DNA of 64,000 nt from Pectinophora gossypiella (GCF_024362695.1 NC_065421.1:9238598-9302597), one strand, 5' to 3'; positions 1 to 11,660 are shown, counted from the stretch's first letter. Notes: a model not told the origin generated them from the letters alone. Program-made: numbers and translations.

Positions 1-557
1 AGGACCTATTTTATTCAATATCTACCTTACAGATCTTAAACATGGTATCATGTCTGATATATCACTCTTTGCAGATGACACGAAAATAACGGGGAATCCA
101 CTTATTAGCCATAATATAATCCAAGATGATCTTGATAGAGTAATTGCTTGGACCCGAGATTGGCTAATCACATTAAACGTAGACAAATGCACTGTGTTGC
201 ATGTTGGCAGTAACCACCCCACGTTGAGTTACACCATTGACTCAAAACCTCTCGAGTGTGTTAAAAAACAAAAGGACCTTGGCATAACGATAACACATAA
301 TCTAAAGTGGGACGAACACATTATTGGAATCACTAAGAAGGATAACTCCCTCTTATACATAATTAGAAAAGCTTTTTATCATATAGATACGGAATTATTT
401 CTTAGGCTTTACAAAACTTACTTACGTCTGACCGCTGTTAGAACATGGGTTTCAAATATGGAGACTTTACTATCGGAAGGACATTGCACTACTAGAGAGA
501 GTCCAAAGAAGAGCAACAAAGATGGTGAAAGTACTGGCTGGCCGGAGTGGACCTTAG
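1..557 (+). pseudogene. LINE reverse transcriptase fragment, frameshifted
   Basis: From base 2 the frame reads GPILFNIYLTDLK and then FADDT, the finger/palm region and catalytic F-A-D-D box of a non-LTR retrotransposon reverse transcriptase. It continues through a thumb-like stretch (KDLGITITHNLKWDEHI). Near 440-446 the homology leaves this frame and resumes in the next one as HGFQIWRLYYRKDIALLE, then VQRRATKMVKVLAG, ending at a TAG at 555-557. The copy is thus a dead remnant with a frameshift. The window edge cuts it at the 5' side. The wording resembles CR1/Daphne-type LINEs, but the clade is inferred. The open frame that runs on to 601 is out-of-frame sequence after the shift. Confidence 0.85.
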
Positions 558-1085
558 CGGGGGCCGCAGGACTCTCACCTCTGGCTGGGGCGGCGCGTTA
601 GAGCTATACGCTCGCAGGGTGGAAGTGGAAGATGCATAAGTCGCGAGTTGGTAAGGCGGGTAAACCGCCTCGCAGAAAGCGGTGTACACCTCTTGACACC
701 CTGAGATGCTCACAACCATGTTGCTGCCTTGCCGTCCAGTCGCGTCGGCTAGATAGGTGGCCCAACCAGTGAGTGACGAGTCACCGCCTGCCCAATGTAT
801 CTCTGTTATCAACATTGGTCGAGCAGGCGCCATAGTCCCCCATAGCCCCAGTATCCCGGTTCACTAACCCCCAACCCAATAGCCCAGTTCCTTTTGTTCC
901 CATAATCTGCAATAGTCCTACACGAACCAGGGATTGTCTTTGGGTGCACTCCCATAGTGCATACAGGGATAATCGCCGGTTGGTGTCACAACACATTTAG
1001 AGTAAATTGTCTTAAGGGGCCTCTACGTGTTGGCTTCAGCCCCACGCACGCCTTCCAAAAGTCCGGGACTCCATGACAGACCCGA
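558..1085. repeat. GC-rich repeat-like tract next to the LINE
   Basis: This stretch is markedly richer in G+C than the rest of the window. It holds open frames on the minus strand (833-492 and 996-781) whose products I do not recognise. It directly follows the LINE remnant and may be a UTR or ORF1 part of another retrotransposon. No motif proves this. Confidence 0.35.
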
Positions 1086-3083
1086 CCCGAGACATGGAAA
1101 CGACATACAAATAATAATAAGATTAAAAATAATGAAATAAAAAATATTTTCCCATAATTCGGGAATTTTTCGGGTGTTTATTTTATTTTCCCATATTTTC
1201 CCGATATTTTTTCTTTCCCACCCAATTTTTTCTTTCCCTGCCCATCACTACCTGCAACTAATCTTGCAGATAAATACGCTAAATTGCTTAATGATTTGAC
1301 TTTGTATATTGCTGTTAAATTGTACTTATGTCTCTATAGGTGATGCGGTGACTATCATTAAGTACATAAAAGGATAAGTGCATAATATTTTATTCTATGT
1401 TACTTAAGATACGACACCTTAAGTGGTTGGTTAATGGTATTGATTCTAATACACACCATCTAATTTTATTTATTTATTTGACACACATAACTACCTAGTT
1501 ATATTCGTGAAAAGTAGATAATTAAGTATTCATAAAACTACACTATAACATTAAAACATGCATGCACATTCAGACACTTATGCTGTAATTATGATAAACA
1601 TAGAGGGTAGGTTGCAGTAAACAAAACAAAAAGAAGCTCAAAACTAATAATTACGGTTTTATTTCGAAGTGAGAATTATTAATATTTTATTATAAGTAGG
1701 TAAGTGTTTTTTTAAAGAGTTACTTACATAACCATATTTCATGAAGCCATGACTCATAAATTGAGGGATAGGTAGGTACTTATCATCTATATCTTTCTGA
1801 GAAATATTTATGCAATTATTAGCATACGAGTAGCTTAATTACTGGACAAGTTACGTATTAGCTAGTATTCTGGTTTTACGAATTGTTTTAACAATTATGA
1901 AGAATTACATTACAATATACAATGTGCAACTCCTACTATTTTTAATTAAACAGTGACATGGGTTCATTTTTGTTAAAATCATAGATTATTCTAAAAGCTA
2001 GTAAGAAATGCTACCCATCCCTGCCGAGTTTACTAAGTCGTTAAAGTATTACTACCGAGGTTAGGCGTTACGGCTGTATGTAGTCGGCGCAGGCGCCACA
2101 AGGGAAAGACCGCGTTTATTCCTGCGCGTACGCTCCTATTTAGACATCCGGTTGGCGGATTCTTACTGCTTACTTTGTGCAATTATGACTGCAACTACTG
2201 CAAGTATGTAATCTTGTTGTTCACGTCGATGGTATATGATTCGAGTTGGGTATTCGACTTGCAAATGGAAGGAAATTCAGGATGCAGTAATTACAAGATT
2301 CGCCTTTGGAGGTTACCTAATGACTCCAGAGACGCTCAAACATCTCACTCCTAAACAAATACTACACTATATTATAGGGTAAGGGTTACAGTAGGTGAAC
2401 TGCAGCATAAGACGGCGATCACAATACATCTTACAGGTCGCAGTGATAAAGTGAAATAACCACGATGTTACTAACACTTTTTATATAAGGTGTTTGAAAT
2501 TATATATAAATTGCAGCTAATTTAGTAACTTTTATAAACCTTAACTAATATGGGATAATAGGTCCGTCTAAATAAAAATACGTTTTTCTCAAAACGAACG
2601 AACTGAACAAAGACCAAGACTGAAGGATTATCAGTATTTTTATTTTTTAAATGAATGACAAATTCGAAAGAGTTAAAAGTTTGCGCTATCAAAAAGACTG
2701 TAAGTAAGTATATATATTAAATTCGTAGAGGCGATGCCGCATCTACGTTCATGACAGTCACCGTTGATGTTATTTACAAATTATTTTGTGTTAATATACC
2801 AATTTAAAAATAGAATGAATAAATTATCAAAATATCTCCTTAAATATTTGATTTCAAAACATTGTCTTGCATCCGAAAGAAATAATTGTCGGAAAATTTG
2901 GCTATTGTTTACTTTTCTCATTCAAAAACAAATTTCATTCAAGTCATTTGCATAACGAATCGCATTATTTAATTCCATTCTTCATCGTTTGTCATCGCTA
3001 AGATCATTAATTTTGCAGAAAAGTCCTTTTTTGTTTACTGGGGTCGGCTAAGGTATTATTATATTATGCTTTATCTAATAATA
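1086..3083. other. AT-rich stretch without recognisable gene
   Basis: Low-complexity AT-rich DNA with frequent stops in all frames. A small open frame at 2764-2955 (63 codons, Lys/Ile/Phe-rich) has the composition of random AT-rich sequence. I see no RNA gene, splice structure or named repeat here. Confidence 0.5.
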
Positions 3084-3139
3084 TGGCAGGTTGATGGGGT
3101 TGGTAATCCACCTCACAACCCACACGATAGAAGAAGATG
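3084..3139 (+). repeat. SINE family A, 3' tail only
   Basis: Matches the 3' end of family A: ggttggtaatccacctcaca followed by acccacacgatagaagaaga. Truncated at its 5' side. Confidence 0.75.
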
Positions 3140-3475
3140 GCGGGTGGCGTCATATCCATCATATCTGTAGTGTATTGATATTGCTATCCTTGTCTCGGGC
3201 GTATACGTCATCTGAATACAGAGCAAGACAAACAGTCAGTCAATGCAGGACGGTCTGCTTGTACAGAGTGATGGTGTGTTGGCGAGCCAAATCATGGCAG
3301 TATACAGATGGTGTAGAAATGCAGTAAGGTGTAGTCTTCAATATCCATGTTCGAATTCTAAAATCAAGGGTATGGTTGCATGGCGTATTTGAATGACTTG
3401 TGTCTCTGTCTACCCAGATAGGGATTATAGCGTGAGTTGTGTCAGTGTATCTTTCTTAGCTACTATCGAAACACA

Positions 3476-3712
3476 TACCCCTAACATGATCCCGTTTTTC
3501 ACAGGGTCCGCTTGCCTACCCTGACAATTTGTCAGGTCGGGTTTTTTACAGAAGCGACTGCCTGTCTGACCTTCCAACCCGCGAAGGGAAAACCAGCCCA
3601 ATACAGGTTAGGTCATATACCTTCGAAAATGTATTTCTCGGGAATGTGGGTTTCCTCAAGATGTTTTCCTTTACCGCTGAGCGCGTGATAATCATTTATG
3701 ACGTAACTCTTA
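3476..3712 (-). repeat. SINE-like family E copy
   Basis: Shares long blocks with 11719-11937, 21046-21383, 29355-29535 and 44091-44252, such as cacagggtccgcttacctaa, acagaagcgactgcctgtct and tttctcgggaatgtgggttt. In the complementary orientation the 11.7-kb copy begins with a tRNA-like head, so this copy lies on the minus strand. It explains the 97-codon open frame at 3529-3822, which is not a gene. Confidence 0.75.
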
Positions 3713-3739
3713 GACGACCCCTTGAGCGAAGAATTGCGG

Positions 3740-3853
3740 CCAATTGGGCACCCTCAGGCCTGTTGTGTAAATTTTTTAACGGGCGAGATTCCTCAGCGCT
3801 CTCCATTTGTCCGGCTAAGTAGCTAATGCCATTTGCGGCAAATCAACAATAAC
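3740..3853 (+). repeat. Family D repeat, 3' part
   Basis: Carries the family D signature: gggcaccctcaggcctgttg, then ctccatttgtccggctaagt and gccatttgcggcaaatc. Confidence 0.7.
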
Positions 3854-4060
3854 TTACAATACAATACACTACATTACAGAACAATACAATACAGTACAGT
3901 ACAATGCAATACAATACAATACAATACAAAAGCTCTTTTTTGCACTTAAATCATATTAAAAATACATTAGTTGTTATAATTAGATTGGTAGTACAACAGG
4001 CGGCCTCATTGCTAAGGTAGCAACCTCATCCAGGCAACCTTTAGGTACTTATAGGAAATT
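3854..4060 (-). repeat. Family O retroelement end with (ATACA)n tail
   Basis: About 75 bases of an irregular ATACA repeat lead into a block ending acaacaggcggcct, seen again near 11550, 19600, 24350 and 42410. In all copies a pentamer-rich or A-rich tail sits at one end and ttttattgcac or a close variant next to it, as expected for a retroposed 3' end on the minus strand. Confidence 0.55.
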
Positions 4061-4587
4061 AATGTAATAAAAAGTGTAGCGGGAATGACAGCGCAAAATA
4101 AAAAATAAAAAGTTGAAAAATATAAGTACTTATCAAAAAAAAAAATCAAAAAGTATTTATTTTCTTTTCTTACATGTTTTTCTTAAACTAATTACTGGAG
4201 CCTCCTTTTAAGCAAAATATGCCTGTACCAGGAGACCCCGCTCTTCTATAACAGTAGTAAATAGGTAAGATAAACTATACTTATACCTAGATAAACTATA
4301 TTAAAAACAATACATAGAACGTCAAAAGAAAAACTACCAGGGCATCCTAGTGAGATAGGGCCCTTAAGCTTAAACAGGATATCGATCTAGCAAAGGACCC
4401 CGCGGGCTCTTTATACTACTTAGATACAAATAACTTAAGTGCCAGTTAAATTAAAACCTCGTTTAGTTTAATGTTAACTGAGAACGGGTTAAAGCCGACG
4501 GTACACCTGCTTCAGATAAGATTAATATAATTAAGTGACGCTTGTCTGAAGGTATCCCTTTGAGAGAGTGTTGATATGTTGCATTAG

Positions 4588-4840
4588 GCTAGATTCCAAC
4601 TAGTCAAATCAGTTACTTATTAAACGTCAAAACACAAAATTACTATGGAATTTGTATGAAAAAGCAAAAAGCTGATGTTATGGAAAAACGTGACAAAATG
4701 TCGGACTTATTATTACGTTTTCTTGATTAAAATTAATAAATATGTTGAATAGAAAAAAGAAAATGTTTTTCTCTAGTTTTATATCTGTGTTTATTTAGTA
4801 CTTAATCAGAATTTCATAATTTATCTTGAACCTTTTTAGC
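4588..4840. mobile_element. MITE family G copy
   Basis: Contains tccaactagtcaaatcagtt, a central ggaatttgtatgaaaaagc and the closing cagaatttcataatttatct block shared with copies at 10.45, 13.43, 18.76, 19.17 and 21.68 kb. The terminal inverted repeat is decayed here. Confidence 0.75.
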
Positions 4841-4890
4841 TTTTTATGTGAAACTTGAAAATGCATTAGTAGGTGAATATTTTTATTTGA

Positions 4891-4990
4891 CGGCCTCAGT
4901 GGTCCAGTGGTTGAGTGTAGACGAACGGAAGTTCCGGGTTCGAACCCCGTTGGGAACATATCACTTTGTGATCCCTAGTTTAGGACATAA
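4891..4990 (+). repeat. SINE family A, tRNA-like head only
   Basis: Starts cggcctcagtggtccagtgg (A-box-like) and has B-box-like gggttcgaaccccgt; it breaks off about 45 bases after the B box. An almost complete copy follows 100 bases downstream at 5091, so two insertions of one family lie in tandem. Confidence 0.8.
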
Positions 4991-5090
4991 CAAAACACGA
5001 ACCGATCGCTCATGTACTTCGTCTGCGGGGAACGCATGCGCTTGGCAACTCCTGTCTATAATTTATTTTTGTATTCTTGACTACGGGTCA

Positions 5091-5403
5091 ACGGCCTCCG
5101 TGATCCAGTGGTTGAGCGTTGGGCTCACGATCCGGATGCCCCGGGTTCGAATCCCTGGGGACATATCACAAAAATGCTATGTGGTTCCTAGTTTGGTTAG
5201 AACATTACAGGCTGATCACCTGATTGTCCAAAAAGTAAGATGATCCGTGCTTCGGAAGGCACGTTAAGCCGTTAGTCCCGGTTACTATTTACTGTTGTGA
5301 GTAATTAGTTGTTACATGAGCCATGTCAGGGGCAATCATAACCCTGATACCAGGTTTGATGAAGCTGGTATTCCACCTCACAACCCACACGATAAGAAGA
5401 AGA
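5091..5403 (+). repeat. SINE family A, near full length
   Basis: The fullest copy of family A, about 313 bases: A-box-like tgatccagtggttgagcg, B-box-like gggttcgaatccct, a central gatcacctgattgtcc, the gtgcttcggaaggcacgtta hairpin, and a tail ttccacctcacaacccacac with a gaagaag end. The head is that of a tRNA-derived SINE transcribed by RNA polymerase III. Confidence 0.85.
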
Positions 5404-5600
5404 TCAATGGAGTCGATCCATTGTATTTAAATCCTTCAATGATAGCTGGGTAAGGGTCGCGGAGTCAGTACGAATTGCTTAAGTCTTTTACAACAGATTG
5501 GAATTCCTGATTTTATTACAGTCCTCAAGATTTAACAATTGCAATTGGATTCATTGAGGAAAATAACGGCGTATGGCAGTTTAGTTACCATGGTACATTT

Positions 5601-5738
5601 GGTACGGTTACGAGTACTATATTTTTACACTTTGAAACCATGTCACATTTTTTTTTAACAAATTAAATCGTAAGTCGCGTTAAATGACAAATATGATAGT
5701 GCGACAGGGTTCTAAAGTGGGTACATGATATTTGGTGC
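5601..5738. mobile_element. MITE family F, degenerate copy
   Basis: Ends ggtacggttacgagtac and gtgggtacatgata are inverted-repeat relatives. The internal match to six better-preserved copies includes ccatgtcacattttt and gtgcgacagggttctaaagt. Confidence 0.7.
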
Positions 5739-5766
5739 TTCCACCTATTTCTACCATAGTATTTCT

Positions 5767-5937
5767 CCTTACCAAATAATGGATAGTCTCACAAAGTGAT
5801 TTCGACGATGTCTCCATCGGGAATCGAACTCGCACCTCCAGATCGTGATCCCAACGCTTTAACCACTAGACCACTGACTGTAAAATTAACTTAATTGCAT
5901 AAAAATAACAGAAAATGACATAATATAACATAAACAT
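5767..5937 (-). repeat. Partial SINE family B head plus flank, duplicated
   Basis: A reversed family B head (B-box-like gggaatcgaactcgcacctc, A-box-like taaccactagaccactgac) and about 50 bases of ordinary flank (taacttaattgcataaaaat, then aacagaaaatgacataatat) are repeated with few changes at 6151-6313. The flank is not part of the SINE, so the repeat reflects a duplication of host DNA. Confidence 0.75.
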
Positions 5938-5938
5938 A

Positions 5939-6268
5939 ACATAAACAGCCTATATACGTCCCACTGCTGGGCACAGGCCTCCCCTCAATCAACCGGAGGG
6001 GGTATGGAGCATACTCCACCACGCTGCTCCAATGCGGGTAGGTGGAGGTGTTTTTACGGCTAATAGCCGGGACCAACGGCTTAACGTGCCCTCCGAAGCA
6101 CGGAATCATCTAACTTTTTCGGACAATCAGGTGATTCAAGCCTGAAAAGTCCTTACCAAACAAAGGACAGTCTCACAAAGTGGTTTCGACAATGTCTCCA
6201 TCGGGAATCGAACTCGCACCTCCAGATCGTGAGCCCAACGCTTTAACCACTAGACCACTGACTGTAAA
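5939..6268 (-). repeat. SINE family B, full length
   Basis: Complete reversed copy: cctatatacgtcccactgct at the 3' end of the element, ggtatggagcatactccacc, aacggcttaacgtgccctcc, and the tRNA-like head ending at 6268. The copies at 29799-30128 and 39036-39366 have the same layout. Confidence 0.85.
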
Positions 6269-6587
6269 ATCAACTTAATTGCATAACAATAACAGAAAAT
6301 TACATAATATAAACAAATAACATGTAATAATGTATCCAAAACTATTATATTTCAACACATATTTTGTAAACAAGATAAATATTCCAAGAAAACGTGCATT
6401 AGGTTTAAGTAAGTACCTTGTTTAATGCTGTATGAATTCTTCAAGTAGTTCTGTCTCGAGCCTCGACTCCCGCATACAATCTTATGAATTAAAGACGACT
6501 GCTTCAAACTTCAAAGCATTGCGACCTTAATGACGTCATGATGTATCTACATAAATCTTATTCATTTCAATAAAGAACGGTTTCCGT

Positions 6588-6880
6588 GGTCCAGTAGACG
6601 GTTGAGCTCACGAGCTGGATGTCCCGGGTTCCAATCCCGGTGGGGACATTATCAAAATACGCTTTGTCATCCTTAGATTTTAGGCATTACAGGCTGATCA
6701 CCCAGTTGTCCGTAAGATGATCCGCACGTTAAGCCAATGGTCGAGGTTACTACTTACTGATGTAAATATGTAGTCAGATGAGCCGTGTCAGAGGCCTTTG
6801 CTGGCTCAATAGCAGCCCTGACACCATGGTTGGTGAGGTTGGTAATAATCCACCTTACAACCCACACGATAGAAGAAGTA
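6588..6880 (+). repeat. SINE family A copy
   Basis: Head ccgtggtccagtagacggtt, B-box-like cccgggttccaatcccggtg, centre aggctgatcacccagttgtc, tail ccttacaacccacacgatag. It has internal deletions, including the hairpin arm. Confidence 0.8.
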
Positions 6881-8082
6881 AAGAAACGTTACTATTCTGC
6901 ATCTTTTTGCCTCTATAACTTACATTTCAAGGGACATGACTAGACAGAATAATTGGGTGAAAATCAACAATAAGTCATGTCAACAAAAACTACTTAGTCA
7001 GAATTTAGTCCCTAGTCATTCCTTTGAACTTTCGTCATGGTGGTAGATCTGTTTATTTCTCTATGTACAAAACCTTTCACAACATTAAGGTAAAATTCTG
7101 CGTAAACTGAAAATGAAACAAATTATTTTTAACAATAATTTGAAATTGTAATTTGTACCTAATATTCTTGGTATTAGATGACTACATATAAAGTCCCTGT
7201 AAATATTGTTTGTATATTAGCAAATAAACTTTATTTGCTAACATCACACTCATCCTGAATTTGTACTTACAAACAAGAGAAGTGTGTCAGAATCGAAGCA
7301 AATGGAATTTCATAGTCTCTGTTTATCCCGGTGGGAACTAAACGTGAGTTTATGTGAAGTGCACAAATCATTAATTAAGTACTTTATTAAAATATCAATT
7401 GCTTTAATCAACAATTCAAGAAGGATCGAATTTATTTAATCCCCTCTTCATTTCCAAGTCTTATCCGTACCGACTTACAAGGACAAAGAACTCATCGATA
7501 GGTCGAAAGGATTACCATCCTATCTTGCATCAGAGCAATCACCCATTTGAGAAAATAGCTTCTAATGTAAAGCATCAAAGACGATTTTATATTCATGTTA
7601 AACTTCCAATGTTGCCAATCATTTGCGAGTCAAAGATTATGAGAAACGAGGTGAGTTTAATTCCCTTTTGTATCAGTTCTTGTGCTTTCAAAATGTTTTG
7701 AAGATATCTCATGAACGCCAGATGTTTTGTAGCCGTTTGGAAAATAATTGAGAACTGTTTCGATTACAGTTTCAATCTTCGTGGCCCATGACCCATTTTA
7801 TACATTTTTCTAGGTTTTCTTCTTTACTTCAGAAATTATTGTTTCTCGCTGTCTCTTTCTTTATAATTCTTTTATTTTACTTTAAAGAAAGAGCATTAGA
7901 TATGTGACGAGATTATTTTTTCTAAAATTAGGTTGGTAAATGTTTACGTGTTTCACACAAAAATCTGCCGCGGTCGCAACGCGGTTTCATACAAACTTTG
8001 TCTTGCAGTTACGACTTGCGAATACATCCCGCTTAGGGACGGTAGGTAACTTGACTACAACTTCAACTAACTTGCAATCTAT
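6881..8082. other. Gene-free AT-rich stretch
   Basis: No coding frame of note. At 7286-7352 there is a short block (atggaatttcatagtctctg, then cggtgggaactaaacgtgag) that recurs at 13990-14085, 25597-25675 and 33643-33728 and belongs to a dispersed repeat, here called K. Confidence 0.5.
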
Positions 8083-8236
8083 ATACAGGGTGTTAGTGAC
8101 ATCGTAACGAAAACTTTCAGGGATAATTCAGACCATGATTCTCCGTTGATATCAAGTGGAATTTTCCGTATAAAAAGTATGGAACTGAAAATAATTTAAA
8201 AAAACACAAACATTTACGGTGTCACTAACACCCACA
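8083..8236. mobile_element. Fold-back MITE family H, internally deleted copy
   Basis: Begins tacagggtgttagtgacatc and ends gtgtcactaacaccc, which are inverted copies. Between them lies ccatgattctccgttgatat, the arm seen in full at 60000-60360. A further left-arm stub (gtacggggtgtaagtgatat) lies at 8261-8290. Confidence 0.7.
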
Positions 8237-9486
8237 CCTGTAAGACTACCTGTATGTACTTGTACGGGGTGTAAGTGATATCGTAACGTTGATTAATATA
8301 TATTTTAGAGCGGGCAAATAGGTCACGCATGTAAGCAAACATAGTGAGACCACAATTTTTTACCTGGATTGAAACTAGCGTGTAATTGGATGGTTTTGTT
8401 AACAAAAATTACATCGTTTTCAGCATAACGCGGCGATGTACTTATTGGAAATAAGCTGTGCTTTTTATCTGTAGACCATGCCCCCTGTATAACTGGCGAG
8501 GACTGGGTTGTATTATATATACATCTACCTCTTCTAAGTATTCTGTATTTATTTAATTTTCTTATTATTTTCTTTTTCCTCAAATAGTTTACATTACGGT
8601 TTAGGTGCGTAATTATATGCTTAGTTTTTTTGTTTTACTGTCGTTTCTACTGATTCCCCAACCGGCTGCAGCTGAAAATCAGCGTCATAGTCTAGGTACA
8701 GCTAGGCCGTGACATTTGCTTATCTGAAGCCGTTTCGGCATTATGTATAATTATTATTAAGTAATTTAATTACCTACTTAAATATGTTTCTTGTATGCTG
8801 AATAAATATTTTTTTCTTTCTTCTTTCTTTCATATTGTTTCGTAGTACTCTATCCATCAATCGAAAACACTTTTTCTTCACGGTATAAAAATAAAAATGA
8901 AGAAATAATTTCTGAAATATAGACAACAATTGATATAAATTATTAAGGGATCTTTCGATATAGGCAAGAGGAGCTGACGAGAATAATAAAAAATACCTTT
9001 AGCGTGATGTATGGTTGATAATAAAAGTTCCTAAAATATCTTCAAGTTATTATATTACGACGATATAGAAATTGTTTATCGAATTTCGATAGGTACTTGT
9101 TGAAGTTAGAGGGTCAATTATATAACTATTTATACCTATAATGATCCATGAAAGCAAACCGAAATTCTCAGAATTTTCAGTTTTATATTGAATTATAATC
9201 ACTTTCACAGAGCAGATTCAAAAATTCTGATGACGTCATCAGAAAAAATCAGCCCGTCACTGGATGAGGGGCACACCGCCGTAGCGCGCATGCGCTCCCT
9301 TACTTCTTAAATGGCTTAAATAGACTGATGATGATGCCGTGATCCAGCCGATTTCGGCTACGGCGACTGCTTCAACTCCGACGTTCGCTCTGTGTGCTAA
9401 ATAGACTAAAGTAAGTAGGTAAGTAAAGGGGGGTGAGGTAAACCAAGCTCGTATCGGTGCGGTGCAGGGCAAAGAGTGTCCCTTCT

Positions 9487-9638
9487 GTACGGTCACGAGC
9501 ATTAATATGTACATACACTTTGGTACCATGTCACATTACATTTTTTTGGCACATTGAATTGTAAACCTCACTAAATGTCAAAATATGTTACTGCGACAGA
9601 GTCCTAAGGTGGGTACATTATATTGCTCATGATTGTAC
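9487..9638. mobile_element. MITE family F copy
   Basis: Left end gtacggtcacgagcattaat, right end complementary to gtacaatcatgagcaatata. The internal block cagagtcctaaggtgggtac is typical. The flanks do not show a clear target-site duplication. Confidence 0.8.
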
Positions 9639-10007
9639 TTAGTAGTATTTATATTCTATGCCCTCGCTATACTCAATAAAGTTGCGGTTTATTTGTCCCG
9701 CATCCAATAGTATTGGTTTATTTGTTGTCTCGCGTGCAGCGTGCTCCGGCAGCTGTTTTGTGACCCGAACTTCCTTCCTCATATATGAAATATGCACTTC
9801 GAGGAATTCGAGCACCAAATAGCCCAAACATGAAGCAATCAATGACCAATTTCCTTTCAAATCAAACAGAAGTTTCTCCTGGAATATGTTATGTTTCCGA
9901 GGAAGTATAAATGGCAGGAATTTGTATAACTGTTGATTCTCCGCACTCGCGAGCCGCGACGGTAGCTTAGCGGAGTGCCGATGTAATTCACTCTTGTTGT
10001 GGTACAA
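9639..10007 (-). CDS. Unrecognised open frame, doubtful
   Basis: An open frame of 122 codons abutting a MITE. The product has a hydrophobic stretch (LIASCLGYLVLEFLEV) and a charged C-terminal part containing LPEHAARETTNK. I recognise no domain. There are no close homologues in the window, and no neighbour suggests a role. The length is modest for such AT-rich DNA, so it may be chance or a repeat-derived frame. A simple test is whether the frame is conserved in related moths. Confidence 0.2.
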   Translation of the reverse strand: MYHNKSELHRHSAKLPSRLASAENQQLYKFLPFILPRKHNIFQEKLLFDLKGNWSLIASCLGYLVLEFLEVHISYMRKEVRVTKQLPEHAARETTNKPILLDAGQINRNFIEYSEGIEYKYY

Positions 10008-10045
10008 GAGAGTGTTGCAAGCGATTGGTCAAAAAAAAAATGTTA

Positions 10046-10170
10046 CTGTTAAGGCCCTATCTCACAAGGACACCATGATGACGCCACCAAAGTCGCACCA
10101 CCAATAAAGTGTATGCAGTTGTATAAAGAGTAACTCTACTGGTATTAGCCTGGTTACGCAACCGATACGT
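10046..10170. mobile_element. Family J MITE-like element, left part
   Basis: Starts aaggccctatctcacaagga followed by caccatgatgacgccacc. The same end occurs at 11433 and 49222, and in inverted form at 45570 and 4345, as expected for a terminal inverted repeat. Confidence 0.55.
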
Positions 10171-10454
10171 GCAGATGAATATACTTATAGCGACTATACG
10201 TGGTTGCTGATCGTACTGAGCGTGGTTGCTGTCATGCAATCCATCTGATGGCAACCTATACTAACTTAACTCTCGGCATCGAATGAAGAATAATATTCAG
10301 GTCTATCGCCCGTGAAACGGTTTCGGCGGGAGTACTGTGGCGTCGCTTCCGAGCATTTTACCTATTTATATACAGACTTTTTGGTAGCTCAGACTTTTTA
10401 CTCAGATCAGAGATTTAGACTTAATATTTTTTTTATTGTTTTGTCAATAGGCTA

Positions 10455-10702
10455 ATAATTTCCAACTAGTCAAATTAGTTACGTTTTGACGGTTACGTCA
10501 AAACACATAAAAACACGAAATTATTAAGGAATTTTTATGAAAAAGCACACTGTGACGTCGTAGAAAATCGTGATAAAATGTCGGACTTAAGTTCATCTTC
10601 ATTAAAATTCATAAATAATTAAAAAAAAGAAATTTTTTTTCGTTGGTTTTAGATGTCTTTATTTAGCAATCAGAATTTCATAATTTATCTTGAACCTAGT
10701 AC
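10455..10702. mobile_element. MITE family G copy
   Basis: Shares tttccaactagtcaaattag, cactgtgacgtcgtagaaaa and the tttcataatttatcttgaac end with the other copies; the ends are partly decayed. Confidence 0.75.
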
Positions 10703-10754
10703 ACGACCCAATTGATTCGCTTGGAAAAAGCGTACTTTAATTTCGACGGACCTA

Positions 10755-10898
10755 TGCTACAAGCATTAATATGTATACACTTTGGTACCATTTCACATTA
10801 ACTTTTTTGACAAGTTGAACTGTAAGTCGCACTAAATGTCAAATATGTTAGTGCCACAGAGTCCTAAAGTGGGTACATTATATTGCTCACGACTGTAC
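10755..10898. mobile_element. MITE family F copy
   Basis: Contains aagcattaatatgtatacac, ctttggtaccatttcacatt and gtgggtacattatattgctc, with an inverted end cgactgtac. Confidence 0.8.
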
Positions 10899-11430
10899 TC
10901 GCGGCCCACAACCGGCATTTGATTTAAAACGGTTGGTAACCCCTGCTCTACAATAAGTCGGAAATACATTTTGTATTCGTATCAAGAAAGCCTTGCTGTT
11001 ACTTCTGATCCGAGTGTAATTCTCTTCTTAAAGTTAATGGATGAAACTCTGTGGGAGTAGCTAAGGTTACGTTTTAAAAGGATTAACAAGAAAATTGAAT
11101 AAAGGCCAAACAATAAACAAGTATTAACAGAACGTCTAGTTCAGTACAATTATTAAATTTAAATAAATATCTTTATAATAAATTAATAATAATATTATTA
11201 TTATATTATTATTTAAAAATATATTTTATTGCACAATTAAAAAAATCTAATATATTTATTGAATTTCAATACATATTTTACAATAGCCTCAATTTGCGGT
11301 ACGAGTTAGTTTAGTGCGGTAATCAACCAGAGGACAGGTTTCTCCAGTGATGGTTGTGTGGTCTCCAATTCTACGATATGTATATTATGATAAGCAGCTG
11401 AACACATCCTGTATTTTTTCTTAATTTAAA
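10899..11430. other. AT-rich stretch with no gene seen
   Basis: Includes a run of simple TAATAA-type sequence around 11180-11220. No frame, RNA or repeat could be assigned. Confidence 0.5.
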
Positions 11431-11432
11431 GT

Positions 11433-11545
11433 AAAGGCCCAATCTTACTAGGACACCATGGTTGCGCCACCAGCGGGAAATTGTAGGTTGCACAACCAGG
11501 CGAGGTACCCTCTATGGTAGGGCCACCGTTATGTCCTAGTGAGAT
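11433..11545. mobile_element. Family J MITE-like element
   Basis: Left end aaggcccaatcttactagga and right end tgtcctagtgagatag are imperfect inverted repeats around about 75 bases that include aggttgcacaaccaggcg. Confidence 0.6.
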
Positions 11546-11660
11546 AGATAGATAAAATACTTTATTGAGCACAATGGACACAAAATACAGAGATAAGGAC
11601 AACATATACATAAAAGCACAACAGGCGGCCATAGAGATAGGAGATATATGAGATAGGGCT
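11546..11660 (-). repeat. Family O retroelement end
   Basis: gataaaatactttattgagc near one end and acaacaggcggccatagaga near the other, as in copies at 3.9, 19.6, 24.4 and 42.4 kb. Confidence 0.5.

Noticed and set aside
3529..3822. 97-codon open frame
   Set aside because: Lies in repeat families E and D in non-coding orientation.
3854..3930. Short repeated units considered as a CRISPR-like or satellite array
   Set aside because: Simple ATACA microsatellite attached to a retroelement end; no spacers.
5091..5165. Possible true tRNA gene
   Set aside because: Only A- and B-box-like blocks are present; no complete cloverleaf with paired acceptor stem is seen, and the sequence continues as SINE A.
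4848..5243. 131-codon open frame on the plus strand
   Set aside because: Made of two SINE A heads in tandem; the tRNA-like A and B boxes are translated by chance.
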